A DNA stretch of 64,000 bases from Bacillota bacterium. GTDB taxonomy: Bacteria > Bacillota > Clostridia > Lachnospirales > Lachnospiraceae. Position numbers and translations under genes: made by a program. Positions within the stretch are counted from its first letter, which is position 1. Each line of letters starts with the position of its first letter. Shown here one piece after another: positions 35,509 to 44,118 of the stretch. Under the pieces are notes generated by a model. The model ran no database searches. It saw only the letters and a list, made by a program, of their open reading frames with translations, and was not told the origin of the DNA. Location of the stretch: NCBI GenBank assembly GCA_023439505.1, contig JAEXNR010000013.1:107359-171358 (forward strand), given 5' to 3'.

Positions 35509-37011
35509 TCAAATCTCATATTGGATTTCTTTCAGTTTATCATACAATTGAGAATAAATACAATATTTATTGTTATATACTCTGTGAAATTCCTCCGATG
35601 GCTCGTAGGTTTTTGCTACATTAACAATACCCACGGCATCCTGTAAATTCTTATAGACTCCTGCTGCCGTTCCAGCCAGCATCGCTGCTCCGAGACATGC
35701 GGCTTCCCTTATCTTTAGGGATGCTACAGGAATTCCAAGAATATCAGCTTTATTTTGCAGACCAAGGGGTGAACGTGCACCACCTCCCACGCAACGAAGC
35801 TGCCGTATCTCTATTCCGAGTGTCTTCATATTATCCAGATTGATTCGAGCTTCAAAGGATAATGCCTCAATGATTGCCTTTGCGACATCGTAGCGTGATG
35901 TTGCCAGCGTTAAGCCTAGAAAAGCTCCCTTTGAGTCAAGATCGCAGGTGGGGGTTCCGCTTCCGTTAAAGTGAGGAAGGACCATGACCGTGGAGGGAGT
36001 ATTCGGCATATGATTAAGAATATAATTATAGATTTGATCGCCGGTCTTAGCTGCTGCCAATCCGTCTTCAGAGCAAAAATTGTCGACAAACCACTTTAAA
36101 GAGACTCCTCCGGTATGATTAAGTGAGAAGGTGAAATACATACCAGGCACTGCATGAATATAGCAGGGATAAAAGGATCGGAACATGGTATCGTTCAGTT
36201 GCGGACTAGAGAAAACGGTCGAAATGACCTCTGCAGAGCCATGGGAATCAAGTGCCATGTTTTCCTTAACAACTCCTGCACCGAGTGCTGCACAGGTCTG
36301 GTCGTGCCCTCCGGTAACGAGAAGCACCTTGTGATTCAGCTTCAGCTCATCGGCAAGCTCCCTGTTGATTTCTCCGACAATCGTTCCGGAAGGAACCGGA
36401 TGTGCCAGCTTTTCTGCAGCAATGCCCAGTTGATCCAGAATCAATCTAGACCACTGTAAATTTTTTATGTCAAATGCCATGGTCCTGCTGGCCATCGTAT
36501 AATCGATGACAATTTCGGTGCTGCCCAGCTTGCCCAGTATAAAGTCGGCATAGGTAACAAATTTATATGTCTGCTCATATAGTTTGGGATTGTTATTCTT
36601 GACCCATATTATTTTGATCAGTGAATTCATGGGATGGGGGCGCATTCCGGTCAATTCAAAAAGTTTACGTTCCCCGAACATGTCTTCACAGCTTTTTGTT
36701 TCCGTGATTGCACGATAATCCATACCCAGCTGGGCATAGGACAGAGCATTGCGGTTTTGATCAATTGGGATAATTGCATCCCCCTGAACCGAAAGAGAGA
36801 GTGCGTTGATTTCGTTACCAATGCCTAAAACAGCCTTTCCGATTACGATTTTCGTTATATTCCAGATCTGTTCGGCATCCTGTTCGGCATACCCTTTTTG
36901 GGGGCACAAAACTCCGTATTCCTGAAAGGCATAACCATGCTGAACGCCATTTTCATCAAATACGGCAGCCTTAGCACCTGTTGTACCTACATCAATTCCT
37001 AAAAACAACAT
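35509..37011 (-). CDS. FGGY-family carbohydrate kinase (xylulokinase-like)
   Basis: About 500 residues from the ATG at 37011 (MLFLGIDVGTTGAKA); a tandem ATG at 37014 is also possible, and AGGTG sits nearest for 37011. N-terminal phosphate loop GIDVGTTGAKA, middle VTGGHDQTCAALGAG, C-terminal FNGSGTPTCDLDSKGAFLGL and RCVGGGARSPLG are the FGGY signatures. It phosphorylates a ketose or polyol with ATP in the cytoplasm. Its place behind an isomerase-like gene suggests it acts on the isomer product. Exact substrate not readable; the adjacent apiosidase-like gene raises apiose/apulose as a hypothesis. Confidence 0.9.
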   Translation of the reverse strand: MLFLGIDVGTTGAKAAVFDENGVQHGYAFQEYGVLCPQKGYAEQDAEQIWNITKIVIGKAVLGIGNEINALSLSVQGDAIIPIDQNRNALSYAQLGMDYRAITETKSCEDMFGERKLFELTGMRPHPMNSLIKIIWVKNNNPKLYEQTYKFVTYADFILGKLGSTEIVIDYTMASRTMAFDIKNLQWSRLILDQLGIAAEKLAHPVPSGTIVGEINRELADELKLNHKVLLVTGGHDQTCAALGAGVVKENMALDSHGSAEVISTVFSSPQLNDTMFRSFYPCYIHAVPGMYFTFSLNHTGGVSLKWFVDNFCSEDGLAAAKTGDQIYNYILNHMPNTPSTVMVLPHFNGSGTPTCDLDSKGAFLGLTLATSRYDVAKAIIEALSFEARINLDNMKTLGIEIRQLRCVGGGARSPLGLQNKADILGIPVASLKIREAACLGAAMLAGTAAGVYKNLQDAVGIVNVAKTYEPSEEFHRVYNNKYCIYSQLYDKLKEIQYEI

Positions 37012-37090
37012 CATATCACCTGCTTCTTTTGTAATACCGTAGTAAGAATTATAATTACCAATTTCTGATTTGTCTATATTCTTTTGGGAA

Positions 37091-37122
37091 GGATTGGACA
37101 CCATTTGCATGGTGTCCGATCC
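37091..37122 (-). promoter_or_regulatory. Perfect intercistronic hairpin between isomerase-like and kinase genes
   Basis: GGACACCAT (37096-37104) pairs with ATGGTGTCC (37109-37117) over a TTGC loop, extended by GGAT/ATCC. No T run on either strand, so it looks like an RNA processing or stability element rather than a terminator, or a symmetric operator. Confidence 0.5.
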
Positions 37123-37171
37123 GAATTCTAAAAAAGGAGGGGCTTATTTATCGTATAGTAAACATCACGAG

Positions 37172-38590
37172 CTAGACATTAAAATAGAAATTCTTTGTCT
37201 CCTTTTCCTGCTCCTCGTCATAAAAGTCTGCTTTTACACCTGTAATATAGGTGAGTGCATCATAAATTACGGGTAGAATATTACCATGAATGCCAACGGC
37301 ATGGTGAACATACGGACCCTTTACTATCATTGTCTCCACCTTAGGCCAATTTGGGATTTCAACCCAGGCATAGGTTCCGATTGTCTTTGGACCATCAATT
37401 GTTTTTGCGGTTCCCATAAGCATACCATATTCTCCGTTATCGCCGTCAAAACGCAATATGGAAATCTCTCCGGGCTTTAACTCTGCTACAACGGAGCCGG
37501 GACAGTGCTCCGGGAAGGCAAATGGCCTGTCAAGCTTCGCCTTTTCCCTGGCAAGAGAAATGGGCCAGGGACCACAATGCTGCAGCAACTCGCCGTTTTC
37601 GTTACCGGGATGGCGAATAGACCAGTCAACAAAGAAACTTGGCGTTTTACCCATTCCTGCGGCCTGAACCATGATAGCAGTGATAGCTCCATGAATATCG
37701 GTCTCACATACAACAGGTATCCCCTCATCGGTCAGTAGTGCATTCGCACAGCAGGGCATGATATGAAGAGCCTGCTGAAGTGCATCCCAACATTGGATTG
37801 CTACAGCATTGCATTTATTTTCTTCTGCGAAGTGCTTCATGGCAACCTTTAGACATGCAATTTTACGTACATCCGTCTGGGGTATGCATACCTCCATGTT
37901 AGAATGGATATAAACAATGGTATCCGCTACCTCCCGGTTATCGGACGCCTCCAGCATTTTTACACGTTCGGCAAGTTCAACCATGGAGATTGGAAAAAGC
38001 TGTACTCCGAATTTCTCAAGCAGCTCACCTTCGTTCACCATCATTGTCCAGAAATCTCCCGGTCGGGTGTCAATCTGTAGAATACGAGCACTGCGAAATT
38101 CTTTGATCACATTTGCAACTGCTACAAAATTTAACAAACCCTTTGTAAATAGCTCGTCATCAACGTGACAGTTTGGAAGATAAGTAAAGGGAACCTTCAT
38201 GCGTCTTAATACCTTGCCGGTGGCAAACAGACCGCATTGGGTATCCCGCAGACGACTTCCGTCCTCAAGGGGAGCTTCGTCCCGCGGTCCCCATAACAAT
38301 ACGGGAACGTTCAACTCCTTGGCTACTTTGGCACAGCTATGTTCGGAGCCAAAATTGCAGTGTGGGATGAATAGGGCATCTACCTTAGCCTTCTTGAATT
38401 TTTCAACTACTGCATCTACATCCTCGGCGCAACGCAGTAGTCCTTCCTCGTTTATATCCTCCAGATCAATATATTCAATACTTAAGTCCAGCATTTTACG
38501 AGCAATTAAGCTCTTATACTTCAGTGCATCCTCTGCACTGAAAATTCTTCTTCTTGTTGGCGCATATCCAATAACTACTTTATTATCCAT
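37172..38590 (-). CDS. L-fucose/L-arabinose isomerase-family protein
   Basis: 472 residues, cytoplasmic. The N-terminal region (ALFIPHCNFGSEHSCAKVAKEL, PVLLWGPRDEAP) and the later GIPVVCETDIHGAITAIM, FFVDWSIRHPGNENGE and VHHAVGIHG segments match the fold of fucose-isomerase-like proteins; the Glu of CETDIHG and the Asp of FVDW are in the places of metal ligands. These proteins interconvert aldoses and ketoses using manganese, but many members have no assigned substrate. With the kinase downstream it would make the first two steps of a sugar pathway. Confidence 0.82.
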   Translation of the reverse strand: MDNKVVIGYAPTRRRIFSAEDALKYKSLIARKMLDLSIEYIDLEDINEEGLLRCAEDVDAVVEKFKKAKVDALFIPHCNFGSEHSCAKVAKELNVPVLLWGPRDEAPLEDGSRLRDTQCGLFATGKVLRRMKVPFTYLPNCHVDDELFTKGLLNFVAVANVIKEFRSARILQIDTRPGDFWTMMVNEGELLEKFGVQLFPISMVELAERVKMLEASDNREVADTIVYIHSNMEVCIPQTDVRKIACLKVAMKHFAEENKCNAVAIQCWDALQQALHIMPCCANALLTDEGIPVVCETDIHGAITAIMVQAAGMGKTPSFFVDWSIRHPGNENGELLQHCGPWPISLAREKAKLDRPFAFPEHCPGSVVAELKPGEISILRFDGDNGEYGMLMGTAKTIDGPKTIGTYAWVEIPNWPKVETMIVKGPYVHHAVGIHGNILPVIYDALTYITGVKADFYDEEQEKETKNFYFNV

Positions 38591-38708
38591 GACAAATCCT
38601 CACTTTATATAATATTAGGATGTAAAATTTAAGATTTTTCATTCGCCAAATTTCAGCTATTTCTCAAATCCGCAGGGGGTAACAGCATAATGCTTCGGGT
38701 GAATGGAT

Positions 38709-40004
38709 TTAGCGAAACATCTGATCCTGCATGCGTCGTAATTGGAGTAGTACGGAGTTGTTGTCCAATTCAACCATGTCGTATGTAATTACATCATCTT
38801 TAGCTACATCAACCTTAAGTACGGCTCCTTTGGCCAGACCGACAGGAAGCATATTGCCTTGCTTCGCTATATCGGCAAGCTCAATTGATGCCCGGTAACA
38901 ATACTCGCCGATGCCATCCAACTTCTGACCTGTTTTAAGATCTTTCTTTGCAACAGTGATGCATTCAGAGGTAAGATGATCCATCGGATGAGCGGTTGAT
39001 TCCCCGTATAGCACTGCCTGAGCTGCGGTAATCGGCGTTTCTATAGAGCATAAATGATATGGTCTGTAAAGCAGATAATTCGGACCGGTGCCCATATCTC
39101 TTTGTACAAGACCATCGATAATTCTCTTGTTCTTTGTTGTGACTATGACAAAAACTCCAGGATTAATATCACCGATGCCGTAATCCACAACACCTGTTTG
39201 ATCTAAAATCCCACCCTGCTCCTTTAAGGAGAAAACTTTGGAAAGCTCTTTTACATTACATTTTGGACCATGCATCCCACGAACATCCGGCTTTAATCCA
39301 GTAGCATTGGATACTGCACACATTTCGATCATAGTCTTTGAGCCATCCACGAACTCAATCAACATTCTAGGGTTCATATCACGCTCCGCTGCCTTATTTT
39401 TCCACTCCTCCTGACCCGGATTAGCGTAGATATCAAGGGGGTTATTCTTACCCTTGCCGGCAGCTACGACCTCAAAGCCGAGAGCCTTTGCAAAGCGGTA
39501 TACCTCGATGATGGATCCCGGCTCATCTCCTGCTGTTAAGGAATATACGATTCCTGCCTTTTCACAAAGCTGCCTGAGAATAGGTCCTATTGTGATGTCG
39601 CATTCCACATTCATCATAACAATATGCTTCTGATATCTGATACAGTCAAGGGTTACGCGAGCCCCCATTTCCGGTGACCCGGTAGCGTCAATTACGCTTT
39701 TGATCTGCCTGGACATTACAGCCACCTTATAATTGGTCGTTACTACTTTCTTTCCTGCATCTAACGCATCCTCAGCAGTCTCTACAGAATCTGTCACAAC
39801 GATTTCACCCTGATAATTTGCCTGCTTTAATGCATCCAGTGCAATATCCGTATTAATATCGACGATGATATCACAGGACATTCCCTTCATTTCTGATATC
39901 TGCGCAACGATGTCCTTTCCCATCTGACCTGCTCCGACTAATGAAATACTGATTGGGGTACCTGCCTTTTCTAAGGCTTCGAGCTTTGAGTCTATTTCAT
40001 ACAT
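38709..40004 (-). CDS. SAF-domain NAD(P)-dependent oxidoreductase (homoserine-dehydrogenase-like, COG4091 type)
   Basis: 431 residues. N-terminal Rossmann fold (ISLVGAGQMGKDIVAQI, DIIVDIN), a catalytic middle region (VMMNVECDITIGPIL, AGDEPGSIIEVYRFAKALGF, GKGKNNP) and a C-terminal SAF domain from ~345 (CITVAKKDLKTGQKLDGIGEY...). The plan matches the homoserine-dehydrogenase-like proteins found in catabolic operons of bacteria; some have been linked to branched or four-carbon sugar acids, most are uncharacterised. Located between the alcohol dehydrogenase and the isomerase-like gene. Confidence 0.8.
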   Translation of the reverse strand: MYEIDSKLEALEKAGTPISISLVGAGQMGKDIVAQISEMKGMSCDIIVDINTDIALDALKQANYQGEIVVTDSVETAEDALDAGKKVVTTNYKVAVMSRQIKSVIDATGSPEMGARVTLDCIRYQKHIVMMNVECDITIGPILRQLCEKAGIVYSLTAGDEPGSIIEVYRFAKALGFEVVAAGKGKNNPLDIYANPGQEEWKNKAAERDMNPRMLIEFVDGSKTMIEMCAVSNATGLKPDVRGMHGPKCNVKELSKVFSLKEQGGILDQTGVVDYGIGDINPGVFVIVTTKNKRIIDGLVQRDMGTGPNYLLYRPYHLCSIETPITAAQAVLYGESTAHPMDHLTSECITVAKKDLKTGQKLDGIGEYCYRASIELADIAKQGNMLPVGLAKGAVLKVDVAKDDVITYDMVELDNNSVLLQLRRMQDQMFR

Positions 40005-40120
40005 ACTAATTACCGTCCTTTTTATATTTTCAAATTATTACTGATCTATTACAGAGCGCAGCAACAGATAGACCGCTTATCCGAGGAGGGGAGTTGAACT
40101 CTGCCGGCAGCGCTATAACC

Positions 40121-41179
40121 CTAATTATTCATCCAGGGATCTATGATAACCTTAAGTGCTTCACCCCTTGTGACCATATCCATTCCCTTCACAACATCTT
40201 CCAGAGAGACCTTTGCATTCAGGTATTTCTTGGCGTTGATTTTTTTTGTATGGATTGCAGAAAGTGCATCAGCAAGTCCGGTTGCCGGATACGAAAAGGC
40301 TCCTACTACCATAATTTCGTTGTAATGAATCAGATTGGAATTTAAAGTGGTCATTTCCGCATTCTTGGGAGTACCTCCATAAATGATAACTCGACCGCGC
40401 TTACGTACCATTTCAAGAGCCTGCTGCTGCGGACGTACGGAGGGAACTGCAGAAATAACAAAGTCCGCACCCACTCCATCGGTTTCCCTAATTACCTCGG
40501 CAATGACCTCTTCCGGATTTTTATTGGAGAGAAGAAGGTCTGGCTTAAATTGCGCCGCAAGCTCAAGCTTGTCCATTCCGATCAGAATTATTTTCTTTGC
40601 ACCTCTTGCTCGTGCCACTTCGATATGAAGACATCCGACGGGTCCATCTCCAATAATAACGACGGTATCACCAAGTGATATATTATTTAGCTTTTGACAG
40701 GCAATCACTGCGGCCGCAGTTTCTGCAAAAGCTGCCTGTTCAAAAGACATGCCCTCGGGTATGGGCTCAACAAAGCCACGCTGTATTACTTCAGAGGGCA
40801 ATGCCATGTACTGTGCATAGCCTCCGGGAAAATGAGTACCAAGCATCCTGTGTGATGTGCATAGATTAACATAACCATGTTTACAGTACCAACAGGTACC
40901 GCAGCTTACATCGGGTGCCAGAGCCACCCGGTCTCCCTCCTTAAAATGGGTGATCCGGTTACTCACTTTGATTACCTCTCCTGCAATTTCATGACCCATG
41001 ATCTGGTCTTTTACTCCGCCCTTTAGACCATTATGATAATTTCTCACATCACCCCCACATATTCCGCAGGCACGAACCTTGATCAGCATTCCGCCTTCCG
41101 GACATTCTGGAATGGGTCTTTCTTCTAAAACAATCGTTTCAATGTCTTTGAAAACAGCTGCCTTCATCCGGTTAATCAT
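40121..41179 (-). CDS. Zinc-dependent medium-chain alcohol/polyol dehydrogenase
   Basis: 352 residues. Catalytic zinc site: Cys in RACGICGGD, GHE motif (IMGHEIAGEV), downstream Glu. Structural zinc site: four Cys in CGTCWYCKHGYVNLC. NAD-binding GDGPVG with a following Asp (IGMDKLE) that favours NAD. Similar to threonine, sorbitol and xylitol dehydrogenases. GGGGG lies 9 nt before the ATG; the gene starts 3 nt after the SIS gene, so they are cotranscribed. Oxidises a sugar alcohol or aldose in the pathway; the substrate cannot be deduced by eye. Confidence 0.9.
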   Translation of the reverse strand: MINRMKAAVFKDIETIVLEERPIPECPEGGMLIKVRACGICGGDVRNYHNGLKGGVKDQIMGHEIAGEVIKVSNRITHFKEGDRVALAPDVSCGTCWYCKHGYVNLCTSHRMLGTHFPGGYAQYMALPSEVIQRGFVEPIPEGMSFEQAAFAETAAAVIACQKLNNISLGDTVVIIGDGPVGCLHIEVARARGAKKIILIGMDKLELAAQFKPDLLLSNKNPEEVIAEVIRETDGVGADFVISAVPSVRPQQQALEMVRKRGRVIIYGGTPKNAEMTTLNSNLIHYNEIMVVGAFSYPATGLADALSAIHTKKINAKKYLNAKVSLEDVVKGMDMVTRGEALKVIIDPWMNN

Positions 41180-41182
41180 ATT

Positions 41183-41794
41183 TTAATACCCCCTTTTATC
41201 CAGTAAACGATCCCCGACAGCACCGTTTGGATGAATGATCGCAAATTGTTCCTTTGTATAACCTGTATATTGCATTAAAGAGATGCAGATGGAATCAAAT
41301 ACGGAAATTACCGCCATAGTACTTGCTGTAGCCAGCATGTTAAATCTACAGGGTTCCTTTTCAATTTTTATCTTCAGCGTAATGTCTGCCTCCTTGGCAA
41401 TCAGTGATTCTGTATTCTCTGTAACAGCGATCAGTGTGGCCTTCTTATGCTTACATGCAGGAATCAGCTGCACAAGCTCCTTGGTATTTCCTCCCTTACT
41501 AATTAATATCAAGATGTCCCCCGGTTGTAATACTCCCAAGCCACCATGTACGGCATCGGAAGGCGTAAGAAAAATCGCTGGACGTTCAATACAATTAAGT
41601 GAATGTACTATTTTCTTAGCGGCCATCGCTGATGTGCCGCAACCGGCAATGATAATTCTTCCTCGGCAATTACCGATAAGCTGAACAGCTGAAACCATTT
41701 GATTCATGTCTAGTGTCTCCAGTAAGGAGCCAATGGAGTTGGCCTCAATCTGAATTGTTCTCTTTATTTCACTTATAATCAACTCGTGTTCCAT
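41183..41794 (-). CDS. SIS-domain phosphosugar isomerase (KpsF/GutQ-like)
   Basis: 203 residues forming one SIS domain: RIIIAGCGTSAMAAKKI, FLTPSDAVHGGLGVL, GDILILISKGGNTKEL, and the C-terminal NPNGAVGDRL-type tail (HPNGAVGDRLLDKRGY) seen in arabinose-5-phosphate isomerases. The CBS pair of full KpsF is absent. Probably interconverts phosphorylated pentose or hexose intermediates. First gene of the six-gene catabolic operon; GGAG precedes the start and a palindrome lies 34 nt upstream. Confidence 0.85.
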   Translation of the reverse strand: MEHELIISEIKRTIQIEANSIGSLLETLDMNQMVSAVQLIGNCRGRIIIAGCGTSAMAAKKIVHSLNCIERPAIFLTPSDAVHGGLGVLQPGDILILISKGGNTKELVQLIPACKHKKATLIAVTENTESLIAKEADITLKIKIEKEPCRFNMLATASTMAVISVFDSICISLMQYTGYTKEQFAIIHPNGAVGDRLLDKRGY

Positions 41795-41827
41795 TTTATT
41801 TTCTCCTTTCGTATTTATTTTTGAAAA

Positions 41828-41841
41828 ATGAAAATTTTCAT
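41828..41841. promoter_or_regulatory. Candidate RpiR operator (14-bp perfect palindrome)
   Basis: ATGAAAATTTTCAT is a perfect palindrome 34 nt before the SIS start codon. The TGAAA-N-TTTCA shape is common among RpiR-family binding sites, and the operon encodes an RpiR protein as its last gene. It overlaps the region where the -10 element would lie (TATGAA on the minus strand). Confidence 0.5.
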
Positions 41842-42105
41842 AAGATTATTATGACATAGGTTGAATAATATCTCTAATATATATTAGTTTAAGTGCCTTT
41901 TTACAAGGATATAATATATCATTATCGTAAAATAATCAATAGTCTTTTTTATTTAATTTTCATTTTTTTATTGATAAAATGTATAAAATCCAATAATCAC
42001 GTAATTTTATTGGTTTGTTATCAGTTCTATCTTCGCTGTATGGAAAGAACGGGAGTATCATGTTATATTATCATCTCATCTTATTCATAATTTTCATACT
42101 CGAAA

Positions 42106-42291
42106 TTGAATTATGAAAACAAAGTTAATATTATCTTATTAAACAGGAAAAGGTGCCCCCATGGAGGCATTGCCTATGATAAGGAGGAAAAGCCTAAGAA
42201 AAAGGTAGGCGATGAATGTTTGACAATCTTTGACCAAAGCATTTCCATTAAATATCCAATAGATGCACTTATAAAGGCAACAGGAGTATAA
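42106..42291 (+). pseudogene. Short coding-like fragment followed by a terminator, identity unknown
   Basis: 61-codon frame. Its last ~38 residues (YDKEEKPKKKVGDECLTIF...) have ordinary coding composition, but the start lacks a ribosome binding site and no family is recognised. A good terminator stands 48 nt after the stop, suggesting the tail of a former gene. The stretch 41842-42105 and 42375-42583 holds nothing else I can support. Confidence 0.3.
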
Positions 42292-42339
42292 TCTCTCAAA
42301 AATATCATTATCGTAAACAGCAACACATTTTACTTCTAC

Positions 42340-42374
42340 AAAAAGGCATCTCGGATAAAACGAGTTGCCTTTTA
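42340..42374 (+). terminator. Bidirectional terminator-like hairpin
   Basis: AAAAAGGCATCTCG (42340-42353) pairs with CGAGTTGCCTTTTA (42361-42374) with one mismatch and a 7-nt loop; A and T runs flank both sides. Confidence 0.65.
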
Positions 42375-42583
42375 TTATCTTAAGGTTTATATGAACAAAC
42401 ATAAGAGAATACGTTATTTGTGAGGATTGCCAATGCTACTACCCAACAACATAAGGCGCTAATTTAATCCAAGTAATTTGTTCAGTTATGCGTATTAAAG
42501 GAGCGAAACGCTAAAAAACAAATAAACTTTACCAGAATATAAGGTGACTTTGAACAGCTATTTTTTAAATGGAGGGGATTATT

Positions 42584-42792
42584 ATTAAGGTTGGTTATAT
42601 ACGTGTCAGTTCGTCGGAACAAATGCAAAGCAGCAAGGTAAATACACCGGCCGCAAGCCAAAAAGCATCCGCAATAATACAGTATATGAAAAATGGATCT
42701 CCGGTGAAATTACCGCAGTAAAAGCCTCAAAGCTATTAGGTATTAGCCGAAGCACTCTTTATCGACACTCCAAAGCAGGCAAAACAAATTAA
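42584..42792 (+). pseudogene. Internally deleted serine recombinase (resolvase/invertase) relic
   Basis: After AAATGGAGGGG the frame gives KVGYIRVSSSEQ, the conserved start of small serine recombinases with the catalytic Ser region (VS). Within a few codons it changes frame into GKYTGRKPKSI, then WISGEITAVKASKLLGISRSTLYRH, the C-terminal helix-turn-helix of the same family, ending in TAA at 42790. The ~130 catalytic residues in between are deleted. The relic lies at the left edge of the mobile scrapyard. Confidence 0.82.
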
Positions 42793-42876
42793 CAAAAATC
42801 TCCCCTATCGATGTGATTATTTTTAACACACCTAGGGGAGATCAAATCCTCTACTTGTTACTGGAACATCCTATAT

Positions 42877-43104
42877 TCAGACGAATAATTCCGGTTCATT
42901 CTCAATTAAGTCCTGCACTAAGTATTTATAATCAAGATTTTCAATACCATACATACCATCAGCTATCTGTCCTGCCAACCTGCTTCGATAATAAATATCC
43001 ATTGAAACACGCAATTCTAATTTTTTTATTTCTGCCAAATAGGCTATTATGCTCTCTTCCAAGTTCTGTTTATATTCTTCCGATAAAGCTTCTCTATCTA
43101 CCAT
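42877..43104 (-). CDS. Small acidic helical protein of a DUF3791/DUF3990 toxin-antitoxin-like locus
   Basis: 75 residues, Glu/Leu-rich and predicted helical (LEESIIAYLAEIKKLELRVSM, ENLDYKYLVQDLIENEPELF). GGTGG lies 9 nt before the ATG, and the start falls 1 nt after the TAA of the ancestral DUF3990 frame (43106-43108), so the three genes were one operon. No function known to me; an accessory antitoxin or regulator is the natural guess. The downstream side is the resolvase relic. Confidence 0.65.
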   Translation of the reverse strand: MVDREALSEEYKQNLEESIIAYLAEIKKLELRVSMDIYYRSRLAGQIADGMYGIENLDYKYLVQDLIENEPELFV

Positions 43105-43105
43105 A

Positions 43106-43588
43106 TTATCTCACCACCCGGTATGATTTTTGAAATAGTAACAAGCTATTCAATGTTTCCTGATTTACAAAGCAAATCTGATCATTCATTTTATAATCTC
43201 TGAGCTCTTCAAGTGCTTTTGCTTTACTCTATAGCCCACGGAAATACATATCTACCGTTTTAAAGACTTCATCATCAGCGACATTACCAATGATAATATC
43301 ATATCCCTGATTTAGCTCATTTCCTCTGTGACATTCACAAACAAAATCAAGCCATTTCTCATTTTCCTTTTCAAAGGACAGCACCCTATGATTCTTGAAG
43401 TCATCCTGTAAGGTATACACATTTACAACCGGATCCTTCCCTTGACGGGTTGCTTTCCGTAATGCCCATTGCTCTGCTTGCTTTTGAAAAGTTGTCACAT
43501 AAAAGCCTCTGCCAAAATCCAAGAATGTCTTAGAATAAGTAATTTCCGGATATATCACTTCTAAACTCGAACCATGATAAACAATCAT
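43106..43588 (-). pseudogene. DUF3990 ADP-ribosyltransferase-like toxin gene interrupted by a single TAG codon
   Basis: Starts at ATG 43588, overlapping the DUF3791 gene by 4 nt. Residues 1-119 show the DUF3990 start (VYHGSSLEV, DFGRGFYVTT, QAEQWALRK, VNVYTL, WLDFVCECHRG, YDIIIGNVADDEV). A TAG at 43229-43231 stops translation at residue 119, yet the same frame stays open for 40 more codons to TAA at 43106. Those codons still read like the family C-terminus (ALEELRDYKMNDQICFVNQETL), which carries the late catalytic strand. One base change therefore explains the loss; suppression or readthrough is conceivable but no signal is visible. Confidence 0.82.
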
Positions 43589-43803
43589 ATGCTGACTCCT
43601 TTTTCCCTGGCAAACTCTGTTATATCATTGATCAGTGCTTGCTCTCCCTGAGTGTGTAATGTATCGTAGCATCCGATTATATAATCATCCATTATATGTG
43701 TATCATTCAATGCTTTATACACATAAGTCGGCTTTTTCCCCCATGCTTGAGCCAAATGATGAATAATAAATACCGAAAAACTCAGTTCATTTCTGTTACA
43801 CAT
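43585..43803 (-). CDS. DUF3791 family protein, probable antitoxin partner
   Basis: 72 residues from the ATG at 43803 (MCNRNEL), chosen for GAGAGGAAG 8 nt upstream; an extra 9 residues are possible. DUF3791 features: SFSVFIIHHLAQAWGKKP, VYKALNDTHIMDDYIIGCYDTLHTQG. Genes of this family commonly sit just before DUF3990 genes, an arrangement read as a toxin-antitoxin pair. Its stop overlaps the start of the DUF3990 frame (ATGA). Probably autoregulated through the palindrome at 43840-43852. Confidence 0.82.
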   Translation of the reverse strand: MCNRNELSFSVFIIHHLAQAWGKKPTYVYKALNDTHIMDDYIIGCYDTLHTQGEQALINDITEFAREKGVSI

Positions 43804-43839
43804 ATAACCACTTCCTCTCAACATCATCATGTTTAATAC

Positions 43840-43877
43840 TTCTTATTAAGAATACCATAGTTAAAAAAATATATCAA
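43840..43877 (-). promoter_or_regulatory. Promoter and overlapping palindromic operator of the DUF3791/DUF3990 locus
   Basis: Minus strand -35 TTGATA (43872-43877), 17 nt, -10 TATTCT (43849-43854). A perfect palindrome TTCTTA-T-TAAGAA (43840-43852) covers the -10 end, the usual place for a toxin-antitoxin autorepressor. Confidence 0.6.
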
Positions 43878-44054
43878 AAATCTTTTGTAAAAAAATTTCG
43901 TTGAAATGTGCGCATTAAACCATTCTATTGGTAGCACAACCCCTACCTCTGACTGTTAATATTATTGGCAAAATGCATTACTTTACCTATTACCACCTTC
44001 TGATATTGCTATTTCCGTTAAATATCTTTTTATCTAATCAAAAGAAATAAAACC

Positions 44055-44073
44055 TTGGGGGCTACACCCCCAA
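44055..44073. repeat. Short GC-rich hairpin at the edge of the mobile remnants
   Basis: TTGGGGG (44055-44061) pairs with CCCCCAA (44067-44073). Hairpins of this kind often mark the ends of transposon cargo in these bacteria. No gene is seen between 43878 and 44118. Confidence 0.4.
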
Positions 44074-44118
44074 AGCCCCTGTGTACATCTGAATGGAGTA
44101 TTCTCATAATGATTGAGA

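Noticed and set aside
42139..42402. 87-codon minus-strand frame
   Set aside because: Runs through the terminator hairpin and is rich in Cys/Phe/Ile; shadow of non-coding sequence.
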